A DNA stretch of 19,738 nt from Salinisphaera sp035690525 (lineage in GTDB: Bacteria; Pseudomonadota; Gammaproteobacteria; Nevskiales; Salinisphaeraceae): positions 1 through 19,738 of the forward strand of contig NZ_DASSKM010000017.1 of assembly GCF_035690525.1 (NCBI RefSeq). The letters are read 5' to 3'. The notes beneath the pieces are model-generated. The model made no database searches, was not told where the DNA came from, and was given only the letters and a program-made list of their open reading frames with translations. The position numbers and the translations under genes were made by a program. Below are positions 1 through 7,682 of the stretch, in pieces (within the stretch, counting starts at the first letter, position 1; each line of letters opens with the position of its first letter).

Positions 1-907
1 CGACATCCGCGATGATCTGGAGCACCGAGCGGATATCGATGTTCTGAAACGACAGCGAGATCTTCTCGCCGGTGTACTGGGGGTTCGCCTGGTCGCGTTT
101 TTTCTTCTCGTCGTCGGTCAGCGGCTGCAACTCGATATAGATATGGTTGCCGGTCTGATAGGCCAAACGCTGGAACTGGGCGTTCCGATCCGGCGTGATC
201 ACCAGTCGGGTGTCGCCGCCGCGGGACATCGCATCGATGGTACGAACCGGCGTGGCGAAGTCGGTCACGTCAAGCCGCCTCTGCAATCGGTCCGGCAACC
301 GGATGCCGCGCAGCTTTGCCACGATCCGGCCGTCGTCCCGGCTGATGTCGATCGGTGTATTGCTACCGTTGAGCGTGATCTCGATGCGACCGGCGCCCGA
401 TTCGCCGCGCCGGAAATCGATCTTTCGGATCGCAGTGGCCGGGCCGGTTGTCTGCGAACCCGGGCCGCCGAGATTGACGATCAACGCGTCGCCGCGGCGC
501 CGGATGTCGTAGTTGACCATGTGGGTGAGTTCGACCACCACCCGGGTCGTGCCGTTGGCCGCCGCGGCGGTGACCGCCTGCACCGGGCCCTCGTCGATGC
601 GCTGATAGCGATCGTCGAGCGCGAGCTTGGTGCCCGGCAGATCGATCGACAGCCGCGCCGGATTTTCGACCGTGAACACCGAGGGCGAGGGCGCGGGGCC
701 CGATAGCTTGAAGCGTAAGCTGACGCGATTGCCGCTGCCGGCGGCGGTATCGATGCCTTGCAACGCGAGCGCGCCCGAGGCCTGCGCCGTCGGTATCAAA
801 ATTGCGAGACAGGCCACGAGCCATATGACGTATGGCGCAAGCGAGCGGGAGCGGTCGGTCATTGGCTTCATCAGTGGTCGAACCCCCAAATTCATTGCGA
901 CGTTCAT
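1..907 (-). CDS. pilQ: Type IV pilus secretin PilQ (N-terminal part, cut by window edge)
   Basis: Outer-membrane secretin through which type IV pili are extruded. The frame is open from the ATG at 907 to the left edge (302 codons seen; the secretin core lies outside). A signal peptide is visible at about residues 14-43, with a hydrophobic run and an AQA-SG type cleavage site. Two AMIN-like beta domains follow (about residues 45-135 and 150-260), which in the family bind peptidoglycan. The start of the STN/N0 domain, SLSFQNIDIRSVLQIIADV, is at the edge. The chosen ATG overlaps the pilP stop as ATGA, as at the other pil junctions; in-frame ATGs at residues 13 and 16 would also leave a good signal peptide. 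Last gene of pilMNOPQ visible here. Identification rests on AMIN architecture, the STN motif and operon position. Confidence 0.95.
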   Translation of the reverse strand, partial: MNVAMNLGVRPLMKPMTDRSRSLAPYVIWLVACLAILIPTAQASGALALQGIDTAAGSGNRVSLRFKLSGPAPSPSVFTVENPARLSIDLPGTKLALDDRYQRIDEGPVQAVTAAAANGTTRVVVELTHMVNYDIRRRGDALIVNLGGPGSQTTGPATAIRKIDFRRGESGAGRIEITLNGSNTPIDISRDDGRIVAKLRGIRLPDRLQRRLDVTDFATPVRTIDAMSRGGDTRLVITPDRNAQFQRLAYQTGNHIYIELQPLTDDEKKKRDQANPQYTGEKISLSFQNIDIRSVLQIIADV

Positions 908-1428
908 TGCGCTGGCGCCAAGGCGGCACCCTGCTTGACATAGCCGCCGCTGCCGTCGGGCACGATCTCGGTGAGCGTGACGCCGGCCGGGCTGACCGCA
1001 TCGACACGGCCGTAGTGCCGGCCCATGTGCTCGCCGGGCGCGACCCGGTGCACCACCTGGTCGGGCGCGGCGATCAAGGCATAGGTCACGCCGTCGCTGG
1101 TGATGTTGCCGACCATTCGCAGGGCATCCAGCGGATATTGTTCCAGCGGATCGAGCGGTCGGTTCAAATCGGGCCGTACGCCGTTGTCGCTGGTGGGCGT
1201 GCTGTGGTCGGGCGCGACGAATGGCGACCGGCGGCCGTCGGGCCGGTAGACGTAGGGCGTATAGGTCGCGATCTTGGGCATCGGTTTCACCGGCGCCGCG
1301 GGTCGGGCCTTGGTGCGGGCGACGAAGGCGGTCAGATCGCCGGTGTCCGATCCGCAGCCGGCAACGAGCGCGGCGGCCCCGAGCATGGCGACCCAGCTGA
1401 GGCACAACGGTCGACGCCTGCCGGTCAC
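904..1428 (-). CDS. pilP: Type IV pilus assembly lipoprotein PilP
   Basis: Inner-membrane lipoprotein of 174 residues that links the PilN/PilO complex to the PilQ secretin in the periplasm. A lipoprotein signal is visible, with lipobox V-A-G-C and lipidated Cys at residue 25. A low-complexity linker follows, then the compact PilP beta domain (about residues 85-170), recognisable from PLDPLEQYPLDALRMVG and the V-A-P-G-x-x-M-G-R-x-Y-G-R-V segment. Length is normal for the family. Start codon is GTG, overlapping the pilO stop as GTGA; the stop overlaps the pilQ start as ATGA, so translation is probably coupled. No anomaly seen. Confidence 0.96.
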   Translation of the reverse strand: MTGRRRPLCLSWVAMLGAAALVAGCGSDTGDLTAFVARTKARPAAPVKPMPKIATYTPYVYRPDGRRSPFVAPDHSTPTSDNGVRPDLNRPLDPLEQYPLDALRMVGNITSDGVTYALIAAPDQVVHRVAPGEHMGRHYGRVDAVSPAGVTLTEIVPDGSGGYVKQGAALAPAQ

Positions 1429-2090
1429 GATTTGTCCTTGCTGTTGTTTTCGTTTTTGTCGCCGTCGCCGGTTTCATCGAGATAGCGGTACGTGCTGGCC
1501 GTCAGGCTCATGCGCAGCGGGTCCTCGCCCGATTCGGCGCCGGGGCCTTGGCGCTGCTTCACCGGTTCGATATGGACGCTGTCGATGGTGACGATGCGCG
1601 GCAGGGCGGCCACATCGGAGACGAACGTGCCGAAATGGTGGAAGTCGCCGGTGACGATCAGGTCGTTGGGTAGCACCGCATAGAAGTCCTTGGTCACCTC
1701 CGGCTCGGGTTTGAACAGTTCCTCGTCCAGACCGTTGGCCGAACGGGTCTGCGAAATATCGCGCAGCAGGCTCGGGACTTCGTTTTTGCTCGGCAATTGG
1801 GCAAGCAGATTGCCGAACTCCGTCTGCATGGCCGCGAGCTGATCCCGATAGGCATCCAGATTGGAGACCATGGCCTCCTTGGTACGAAACGATTGCTTGA
1901 GCTGGCTCTCCTGCCGATGGGCATCGGCTAGCGCGTCGCGTTTGGGCAGCACGAAATACCAGGCGGCGATCAGCATGATCACCAGCGACACCAGGGCGGT
2001 TGCGAAGCCGTAGGCCCAGGTCGGCCAACTGCCGATGTTGTTCTGGTCAAGGCTGCGCAACTCGTCGATGTATTGGCCAAGTGGTCTCAC
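1425..2090 (-). CDS. pilO: Type IV pilus inner-membrane protein PilO
   Basis: Bitopic inner-membrane protein of 221 residues that pairs with PilN to form the periplasmic alignment ring of the pilus machine. It has a short cytoplasmic N-terminus, one membrane segment at about residues 27-48, a predicted coiled coil at about 50-100, and a ferredoxin-like periplasmic domain. That domain carries the family signature around LPSKNEVPSLLRDISQT, KPEPEVTKDFYA and VAALPRIVTIDSVHI. The C-terminus is a charged Asp/Lys/Asn tail. Start codon is GTG, overlapping the pilN stop as GTGA; the stop overlaps pilP in the same manner. The short tail beyond about residue 205 looks unstructured and is the only part not typical of the family. 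Confidence 0.96.
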   Translation of the reverse strand: MRPLGQYIDELRSLDQNNIGSWPTWAYGFATALVSLVIMLIAAWYFVLPKRDALADAHRQESQLKQSFRTKEAMVSNLDAYRDQLAAMQTEFGNLLAQLPSKNEVPSLLRDISQTRSANGLDEELFKPEPEVTKDFYAVLPNDLIVTGDFHHFGTFVSDVAALPRIVTIDSVHIEPVKQRQGPGAESGEDPLRMSLTASTYRYLDETGDGDKNENNSKDKS

Positions 2091-2716
2091 GCGGGCCTCC
2101 CGTCGGACATGGATGCCGTATCGCCTGCCGGCGTGTCGGCACTCGTCTTATCGGGCGATGTGCTGTCGACCTTGAGCGTGAAGTAGGCGCGGCGGACGCC
2201 GTCGCTGTCGTCACGCTTGATCACGATCAATCGCGGATTGGTGAACCAGGGCGAGTTGTCCAGGTTGGTCATATACTGCGACACACGCGCGTTCGATTCG
2301 GCCACGCCGTCGAGCGTCGTGGTGCCGTCGTTCTCGTCGAGCCCGGTGAGATAAACGCCGTCGGGAATGGTCGCGCTCAGTTGATCGAAGTAGTGCACGA
2401 TGGCCGAGCGCGATTGCTGCAGCCCGCCGATGACCTGCATACGGTTGATCAAATCCTCGCGCAGCGTCTTGAGCTTGTGGATTTCGGCAAGTTGCTTGTC
2501 GGCGATCGATATCTGCTGCTGCAGATACCGGTTGCGGGCCTGCTGGGCGTCGATCAGGTGGTTGTAATAAATCGCCGGCAGCACGCCGACCACCACGATC
2601 GTGGCGAGCGCGGCGCCGACGAGTTGGGCGATAAAGCGCTTGCGCTTGTACTCGCGTTGCTCGGCGCGCCAGTCGAGCAGATTGATGCGTACGGGTAGCG
2701 GCTGTATCGGGTTCAT
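2087..2716 (-). CDS. pilN: Type IV pilus assembly protein PilN
   Basis: Inner-membrane protein of 209 residues that binds cytoplasmic PilM through its N-terminal peptide and pairs with PilO in the periplasm. The PilM-binding motif is at residues 11-17 as INLLDWR; the usual form is INLLPWR, so Asp replaces Pro here. A membrane segment spans about residues 30-51, a coiled coil about 53-95, and the periplasmic domain follows (IPDGVYLTGL near the middle). The ATG at 2716 was chosen because it overlaps the pilM stop as ATGA and places INLLDWR at the usual distance from the N-terminus. The frame is open for 42 more codons upstream, but those lie inside pilM and do not resemble the family. The last 20 or so residues are Asp/Thr/Ser-rich and probably disordered. 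Confidence 0.95.
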   Translation of the reverse strand: MNPIQPLPVRINLLDWRAEQREYKRKRFIAQLVGAALATIVVVGVLPAIYYNHLIDAQQARNRYLQQQISIADKQLAEIHKLKTLREDLINRMQVIGGLQQSRSAIVHYFDQLSATIPDGVYLTGLDENDGTTTLDGVAESNARVSQYMTNLDNSPWFTNPRLIVIKRDDSDGVRRAYFTLKVDSTSPDKTSADTPAGDTASMSDGRPA

Positions 2717-3792
2717 ACCACGCCCCGCAGGGCCAGACCGGCGGCCACCATCAAACCGGGCGCATCGGTATCGACGTGATTGCGCCGGGCGGCGGTGCTG
2801 GCGAGCATGCCGTCGAGCGGGTTGCCGAGACTGATCGGCCACGGCAGAAGCGGGACCAGAGCGTCGTGCAGACCGGGGTAGAGCGTCGGCCCGCCCACCA
2901 GTACGACGTGGTCGATCGGCTCGTCGTCGCCGGCCGAGGCGGATTGATAGAAGGTCAGCGTGCGATCGATATGCACCGCCAGACGCTCGGCGAACTCGCG
3001 CACATTGTCGGCGATGTCGGCGGCACCGATCTCGCCGGAGCGAAGCTGGGCGCGCAGCGTGTCGAAATCCGTCAGTTGATAGCGATCGAGCAGGGCGGCG
3101 TCGAGCGCGGCGGCCCCGAACCCGATCCCGCGGGTGTACAGGCTGCGGCCCCCGCGCTGGATGGTCAGCCGGGTGCTGTCGTAGCCGATGTCGAACACCG
3201 CGATGCTGTCGCTATCGGAGACGCCCTCGATCCGGCCGGCTAACAGCGCACAGGCGTTCTGTAGCGCGTATTCCTCGACGTCGACCAGCGCGATCCGCAT
3301 ATGCGCCATTTCCAGCGCGGCGGTGCGCTCCTCGATGTTGTCGCGCCGGCAGGCGACCAGCAGTACGCGATTGAATTCAGCATTGTCCGGCTCGGGCTCG
3401 AGAACCTGAAAATCCAGGTTCACTTCCTCGATCGGATGCGGGATATGGTGCTCGGCGTCGAAATGGATCTGCTGTTCCATCTCGGCGTCGTCGAGGCCGA
3501 TCGGCATCAGGATCGTCTTGCTGATCACCGACGGCCCGGATACGGCGATGGCGGCATCGCGCGTGCGGCTGCCGCTGCGCTCGAGCGCGCTCAGCACGGC
3601 CTGTGCGACCGCTTCCACGTCCAGAATCTGAAAATTGCCGATCGCCCCGTCGGGCACCGGCGCATTGGCATAGGCCAGCACGCGCAACTGGTCGCCGCTG
3701 CGATCCAGTTCGAGCAGCTTGACCCGCCTGGCGCTGATATCGATCCCTATCAGCCCACGCCGGCGCCGTATTGAATTGGTGAATCTCCCCAT
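2713..3792 (-). CDS. pilM: Type IV pilus actin-like ATPase PilM
   Basis: Cytoplasmic actin/FtsA-fold protein of 359 residues that docks on the PilN N-terminus and couples the pilus motor to the alignment complex. Nucleotide-site motifs are visible: phosphate-1 loop GIDISARRVKLLEL at about residues 16-29, a second phosphate loop FDIGYDSTRLTI at about 200-211, and the adenosine-site GGPTLYPGL at about 300-308. Length matches the family. First gene of pilMNOPQ, transcribed away from mrcA. The ribosome binding site is weak (GCGGCAG). A candidate promoter lies 66-93 bp upstream. The N-terminus begins MGRFTNSI followed by a short Arg-rich run before the fold starts, typical of PilM. Confidence 0.96.
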   Translation of the reverse strand: MGRFTNSIRRRRGLIGIDISARRVKLLELDRSGDQLRVLAYANAPVPDGAIGNFQILDVEAVAQAVLSALERSGSRTRDAAIAVSGPSVISKTILMPIGLDDAEMEQQIHFDAEHHIPHPIEEVNLDFQVLEPEPDNAEFNRVLLVACRRDNIEERTAALEMAHMRIALVDVEEYALQNACALLAGRIEGVSDSDSIAVFDIGYDSTRLTIQRGGRSLYTRGIGFGAAALDAALLDRYQLTDFDTLRAQLRSGEIGAADIADNVREFAERLAVHIDRTLTFYQSASAGDDEPIDHVVLVGGPTLYPGLHDALVPLLPWPISLGNPLDGMLASTAARRNHVDTDAPGLMVAAGLALRGVV

Positions 3793-3857
3793 CTGCCGCT
3801 TTTGTTGTCGGCCACGGTCCCCCCACAGGACAACGCGCCGAAAATACCCCCGCAGCC

Positions 3858-3885
3858 ACTATACCTGACGCAGCGCGTCAGGCAA
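3858..3885 (-). promoter_or_regulatory. Candidate pilMNOPQ promoter with inverted repeat in the spacer
   Basis: On the minus strand, TTGCCT (3885-3880, 4/6 to the -35 consensus) and TATAGT (3863-3858, 5/6 to the -10 consensus) are separated by 16 bp. The spacer coincides with a perfect inverted repeat, CCTGACGC-AGC-GCGTCAGG, at 3864-3882. Expected start of transcription near 3851, giving a leader of about 58 nt before pilM. The hexamers are seen directly; promoter activity is inferred. Confidence 0.5.
3864..3882. repeat. Perfect 8-bp inverted repeat with 3-bp centre (possible operator)
   Basis: CCTGACGC (3864-3871), AGC, GCGTCAGG (3875-3882). It sits between the putative -35 and -10 of the pilM promoter, where a bound repressor or a MerR-like spacer-distorting activator would act. 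It could also be a chance hairpin; it is not followed by a T-run in either direction. Confidence 0.6.
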
Positions 3886-3958
3886 TGTCGCGATCACGAT
3901 AAAGCACTGAATCCGAGACTTATTCCGACGAACGGCGAAAACGCGACGACGCGCGCGT

Positions 3959-3988
3959 GCGACAGTCGTCCTCGCCGGCCGGTATGAT
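3959..3988 (+). promoter_or_regulatory. Candidate mrcA promoter
   Basis: GCGACA (3959-3964, 4/6 to the -35 consensus), 18-bp spacer, TATGAT (3983-3988, 5/6 to the -10 consensus). Transcription would start near 3995, about 35 nt before the preferred ATG at 4030. The -10 is embedded in GGCCGGTATGATGC, a 14-mer also found at the proposed cysQ promoter. Confidence 0.5.
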
Positions 3989-4029
3989 GCGCAGTCGATT
4001 GAGTGAAAGTGACGCAGGTTGGCGACTTG

Positions 4030-6417
4030 ATGAACAAAAGATCACGCGGCGTCCGTATTGTGATAGTCCTGCTGGCCGGGCTGCTGTCGGCGGCAACGCT
4101 GGTGGTGTGCGTGGTCGCGGGGTTGTATCTGTACTTCGGGCCACGATTGCCCGACGCCGGGGATATTGGGCAGATCCAGTTCGACGAGCCGCTGCGTATC
4201 TACACCGCGGACCACAAACTGATCGGCGAATACGGCACCGAGCGCCGCAAACCGGTCACCTACGATCAAATTCCCGAGCGCCAGGTCAACGCGTTCGTGG
4301 CCGCCGAGGACGACCGCTTCTGGGAGCATCCGGGGGTGGATTATCAAGGCTTGATCCGCGCGGCGATTCACTTGGTGACCACCGGTCGCAAGACCCAGGG
4401 CGGCTCGACCATCACCATGCAGCTGGCCCGCAATCTGTATCTCTCCAACGCCAAAACCTATACCCGCAAAATCAAGGAGATGATTCTGGCGCTGCGGCTC
4501 GAATCGAAGCTGACCAAACAGCAGATCATGGAGCTGTATCTCAACAAGATCTATCTCGGCGAACGGGCCTACGGCATCGGCGCCGCCGCCGAGGCCTACT
4601 ACAACAAACCGCTGGACGAGCTGACGCTGGCCCAGCAGGCCATGCTGGCCGGGCTGCCCAAGGCGCCCTCGGCGTTCAACCCGATCGCGAATCCGACCCG
4701 CGCCAAGCAGCGGCGCGACTATGTGCTGCGGCGCATGCACGTGCTCGATTACATCAACGATGCCGAGTACAAACGCGCGCGCAATGCGCCGGTCACCGCC
4801 GGCGAGAATAGCGGCCAGAAGAATCCGGTGCGCTACGACGCGCGCTATGTGGCCGAAATGGTGCGCCAGGACATGATCGCGCGCTATGGCGACAAGGCCT
4901 ACACCGGCGGTTACAGCGTGGTCACGACCATTCGCAGCCAGCGCCAGGAGGCCGCCGATCACGCCTTGCGCAAGGATCTGCTGGCCTATGACGCGCGGCA
5001 CGCCTGGCACGGCCCTGAGAAGACGCTGGACTCGTCGACCGTGAACAACGCCGGAGCGCTTCAGGATGCGCTGGACGGCATGGTCACGCGCGGCGGTTTG
5101 GTGCCGGCGGTGGTGTTGTCCACCGACGGCCAGGAGATACGGCTGGTCACCGGGCAGTACGGCAAGATCAAGATCGGCGCCAGCCAGATTCCCTGGCTGG
5201 ACGACGACGAGCCCGCCAGTTCGCTGGTCGGCCGGGGCGATGTCGTGCGTCTGGCCTATACCGGGTCCGAGGACAAGGACAAGCAATGGACGCTGGCCGA
5301 GATTCCGGCGGTCCAGGGCGCGCTGGTGGCGATAAATCCGCACACCGGCGGTATTGAGGCGCTGGTCGGCGGCTTCGATTTCAGCTTGTCGAAGTTCAAT
5401 CGCGCGGTGCAGGCGCGTCGCCAGCCCGGGTCGTCGTTCAAGCCGTTCCTGTATTCCGCCGCGTTGGCCAACGGTTTCACCGCGGCGACCATCGTCAATG
5501 ACGCGCCCGTCGTCTATGAGGGCTCGGGGCTGGATGATTCATGGCGGCCGCAGAACTACTCCGGCGAGATCTATGGTCCGACGCGGCTGCGTGAAGGTCT
5601 GGTGCATTCGCGCAACCTGGTATCGATCCGCGTATTGCGGCGTGTGGGCGTGGGCAATGCGATCGACTACATAAGCCAGTTCGGCCTACCGGCGGATCAG
5701 ATGCCGCACAATCTGTCGTTGGCGCTCGGCAGTGCGACCTTTTCGCCGCTGCAGATGGCCGGCGGCTTTTCGGTGTTCGCCAACGAGGGGTTTCGCGTCA
5801 AGCCGCACTATATCGCCAAGATCACCGATGGGCGCGGCAACGTAGTCTTCCAGGCCAAGCCCAAGGTCGCCTGCGACAGCGTGAATGATTGCCCGGCGCT
5901 GGCCCACACCGGCGGGCCCGTTGATGCCTCCCGGCTGGCGCCCCGAGTGATTCCGGCCGACAACGCCTATATCGTGGGCGACATGATGCGCGATGTGATC
6001 AAGCACGGTACCGGACGCGGCGCGCTTAAGCTTGGCCGCGACGACTTGTCCGGCAAGACCGGCACCACCAATAAGCAGGTGGATGCCTGGTTCGCCGGCT
6101 TCAACGCCAATCTGGTGGCCGTGTGCTGGGTCGGTTTCGACAGCCCCAAGCCGATGGGGCGCTCCGAGACCGGCGCCCACGCCGCGCTGCCGATGTGGAT
6201 CGATTTTATGGGCGCCGCGCTGGCCGGCCAACCGGAAGCGATACCGCCCAAGCCGGACGATATCGTAACCGTCCGGATCGATCCCCAAACCGGGCAGCGT
6301 GCGCTCAATGGCGGCGGTATCCCGGAAATTTTTCGTAAGGAGAATGTGCCGACGGTTGCGGAAGCCCAGCGTTCGGGCAAGCACGACTCCAGCAACGAAG
6401 TGCAGCAGCTTTTCTAG
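4030..6417 (+). CDS. mrcA: Penicillin-binding protein 1A (bifunctional transglycosylase/transpeptidase)
   Basis: Class A PBP (also called ponA) of 795 residues that polymerises glycan strands from lipid II and cross-links the peptides, anchored in the inner membrane. One N-terminal membrane helix spans about residues 8-36. The GT51 domain follows, with EDDRFWEHPGVD (catalytic Glu near 93), GGSTITMQLARN (about 124-135) and KIYLGERAYGIGAAAEAYY. An OB-type insert lies at about 320-430. The transpeptidase motifs are SSFK (nucleophile Ser468), SRN (527-529) and KTGT (676-679). All catalytic motifs are intact. The ATG at 4030 gives the family's short basic N-terminus; in-frame GTGs at 4003 and 4009 are possible alternatives, and none has a clear ribosome site. 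Divergent from pilM, an arrangement common in gammaproteobacteria. Confidence 0.95.
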   Translation: MNKRSRGVRIVIVLLAGLLSAATLVVCVVAGLYLYFGPRLPDAGDIGQIQFDEPLRIYTADHKLIGEYGTERRKPVTYDQIPERQVNAFVAAEDDRFWEHPGVDYQGLIRAAIHLVTTGRKTQGGSTITMQLARNLYLSNAKTYTRKIKEMILALRLESKLTKQQIMELYLNKIYLGERAYGIGAAAEAYYNKPLDELTLAQQAMLAGLPKAPSAFNPIANPTRAKQRRDYVLRRMHVLDYINDAEYKRARNAPVTAGENSGQKNPVRYDARYVAEMVRQDMIARYGDKAYTGGYSVVTTIRSQRQEAADHALRKDLLAYDARHAWHGPEKTLDSSTVNNAGALQDALDGMVTRGGLVPAVVLSTDGQEIRLVTGQYGKIKIGASQIPWLDDDEPASSLVGRGDVVRLAYTGSEDKDKQWTLAEIPAVQGALVAINPHTGGIEALVGGFDFSLSKFNRAVQARRQPGSSFKPFLYSAALANGFTAATIVNDAPVVYEGSGLDDSWRPQNYSGEIYGPTRLREGLVHSRNLVSIRVLRRVGVGNAIDYISQFGLPADQMPHNLSLALGSATFSPLQMAGGFSVFANEGFRVKPHYIAKITDGRGNVVFQAKPKVACDSVNDCPALAHTGGPVDASRLAPRVIPADNAYIVGDMMRDVIKHGTGRGALKLGRDDLSGKTGTTNKQVDAWFAGFNANLVAVCWVGFDSPKPMGRSETGAHAALPMWIDFMGAALAGQPEAIPPKPDDIVTVRIDPQTGQRALNGGGIPEIFRKENVPTVAEAQRSGKHDSSNEVQQLF

Positions 6418-6459
6418 CGGGCGCCGGGCTCGCTTAGCATCATTCAGCGGAGGCGATTC

Positions 6460-7092
6460 ATGGCCAGTGCCCGCAAGCAAGCCGCACAGCGTCAGCAGTT
6501 GGCGCAGGTAGCGGCGCGTCTGATGGCCGAGCAGGGCATCCGCGATTTTCGGGTGGCCAAGCATAAGGCCGCGCACCAGATGGGCATCGACGTACGCCAG
6601 TCGATCCTGCCCAAGAACAGCGAGATCGAGGCCGCGCTGGCCGAGCATCAGCGCCTGTTCTCGGCCGAGGAGCAGCCGGCGGAACTGGCCGACATGCGCC
6701 GCGCCGCGTTATCGGCGATGCGCGTGCTCGCGGACTTCAAGCCGCGCCTGGTCGGCGACGTGCTGTCCGGTTTGGCCAACGTGTATTCGGATATTCAGCT
6801 CCATGTCTTCGCCGAGCAATCGGAAAGCTTCGATCTGTTCCTCGAGGCGCGCGGCATTCCATTCGACATCGTCGAGCGCCGTTATCGCTTCTCCGAGGGC
6901 CATCGCTTCTATCCGGCGTTCCGGTTCGTCGCCGGCGAGCACCGCTTCGAGGCAACGTTGTTTTCCGCCACCGAGATCCGCGAAGCGCCGCGTAGCCTGG
7001 TTGACGGCTCGCCGATGGAGCGCGCCAACGCCGCGCGCGTGGCGCGGCTCGTCGATGAGGCGGAAGTCGAGGGCAAGCTGGCGCGTTTGTGA
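6460..7092 (+). CDS. Conserved protein of unknown function
   Basis: A 210-residue soluble protein without signal peptide or membrane segment, preceded by a good ribosome site (GGAGG at 6449-6453, 6 nt from the ATG), 42 bp after mrcA. The N-terminal part (1-90) is helical and rich in Ala, Glu, Gln and Arg. The C-terminal part (about 95-200) is alpha/beta, with RLVGDVLSGLANVYSDIQLHVFAE, ARGIPFDIVERRYRF, PAFRFVAGEHRFEATLF and PRSLVDGSPMERA. From memory, proteins of this shape are widespread in gammaproteobacteria and carry no agreed function. The G-x-x-x-S-G...S-D-I-x-L-H-V-F segment faintly recalls a nucleotidyltransferase fold, but I cannot identify a catalytic Asp pair. It may share a transcript with mrcA. 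I do not assign a function. Confidence 0.9.
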   Translation: MASARKQAAQRQQLAQVAARLMAEQGIRDFRVAKHKAAHQMGIDVRQSILPKNSEIEAALAEHQRLFSAEEQPAELADMRRAALSAMRVLADFKPRLVGDVLSGLANVYSDIQLHVFAEQSESFDLFLEARGIPFDIVERRYRFSEGHRFYPAFRFVAGEHRFEATLFSATEIREAPRSLVDGSPMERANAARVARLVDEAEVEGKLARL

Positions 7093-7200
7093 GCCCGACG
7101 GGCCGCGAGCCAGCCGCCATACATCCATCGACTAAATGACGGCCGGGGCCGGGTCGTGGTATCACCAAGTCGCAGGCTTGATGGTCCGCCGAGGGGTCCC

Positions 7201-7650
7201 ATGCAGAACTTCGACACCATTCTTCTGGCGTACGACGGCAGCGAGCAGGGGCGTGTAGCGCTGCGCCGGTCGCTGCCGTTGCTGGGCGCCGGCGAGGTCG
7301 CGACGCATCTGCTGGCGGTCGTGCCTTTGACCGGCGCGGTTGCCGCGGCCGAGGGCTTCTACACCGAAAGCATGTACGAATCCGAACGCGAACGGGTCGA
7401 AAAAATCCTCGCCGAGGGGGTGGACATGCTCAAGGCGAAGGATATCGATGCCCAGGGCTATATCCGTGTGGGCGAACCGGCGCATCAGATCGCTCGGCTA
7501 GCGGCGGAGTTAGCGGTCGATCTGGTGATCGTCGGTCATCAGCGGCGCGGCGTGCTGGCGCGCTGGTGGCAGGGTTCGGTGGGCGCGTCGCTGCTCGATC
7601 GGCTCGATTGCAGCCTGTTGATCGCCCAGGACGCGTCGCCGGAGACGTAA
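7201..7650 (+). CDS. Universal stress protein, UspA family
   Basis: Single-domain Usp of 149 residues, the usual length. The N-terminal strand and loop read TILLAYDGSEQGRVAL (Asp at the adenine-site position), and the C-terminal nucleotide loop reads VGHQRRGVLARWWQGSVGASLL, a variant of the ATP-binding G-2X-G-9X-G-S/T pattern with Arg residues in the first part. So ATP binding is possible but not certain. The ATG at 7201 follows GAGGGG at 7191-7196. The frame is open upstream to a GTG at 7156, but those 15 codons do not resemble the family start. It ends 32 bp before the convergent cysQ. Subfamily function is not readable from the sequence; Usp proteins in general are stress-survival factors. 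Confidence 0.93.
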   Translation: MQNFDTILLAYDGSEQGRVALRRSLPLLGAGEVATHLLAVVPLTGAVAAAEGFYTESMYESERERVEKILAEGVDMLKAKDIDAQGYIRVGEPAHQIARLAAELAVDLVIVGHQRRGVLARWWQGSVGASLLDRLDCSLLIAQDASPET

Positions 7651-7682
7651 GCCAGGAAACCGGCACAGCATCGGCCGCGGCG

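Noticed and set aside
2717..2842. Upstream extension of pilN
   Set aside because: The 42 extra codons lie inside pilM, are Arg/Gln-rich and non-homologous; the ATGA overlap at 2716 fits the operon pattern.
4042..5343. 433-codon minus-strand frame opposite mrcA
   Set aside because: Antisense shadow; mrcA has all catalytic motifs in its own frame.
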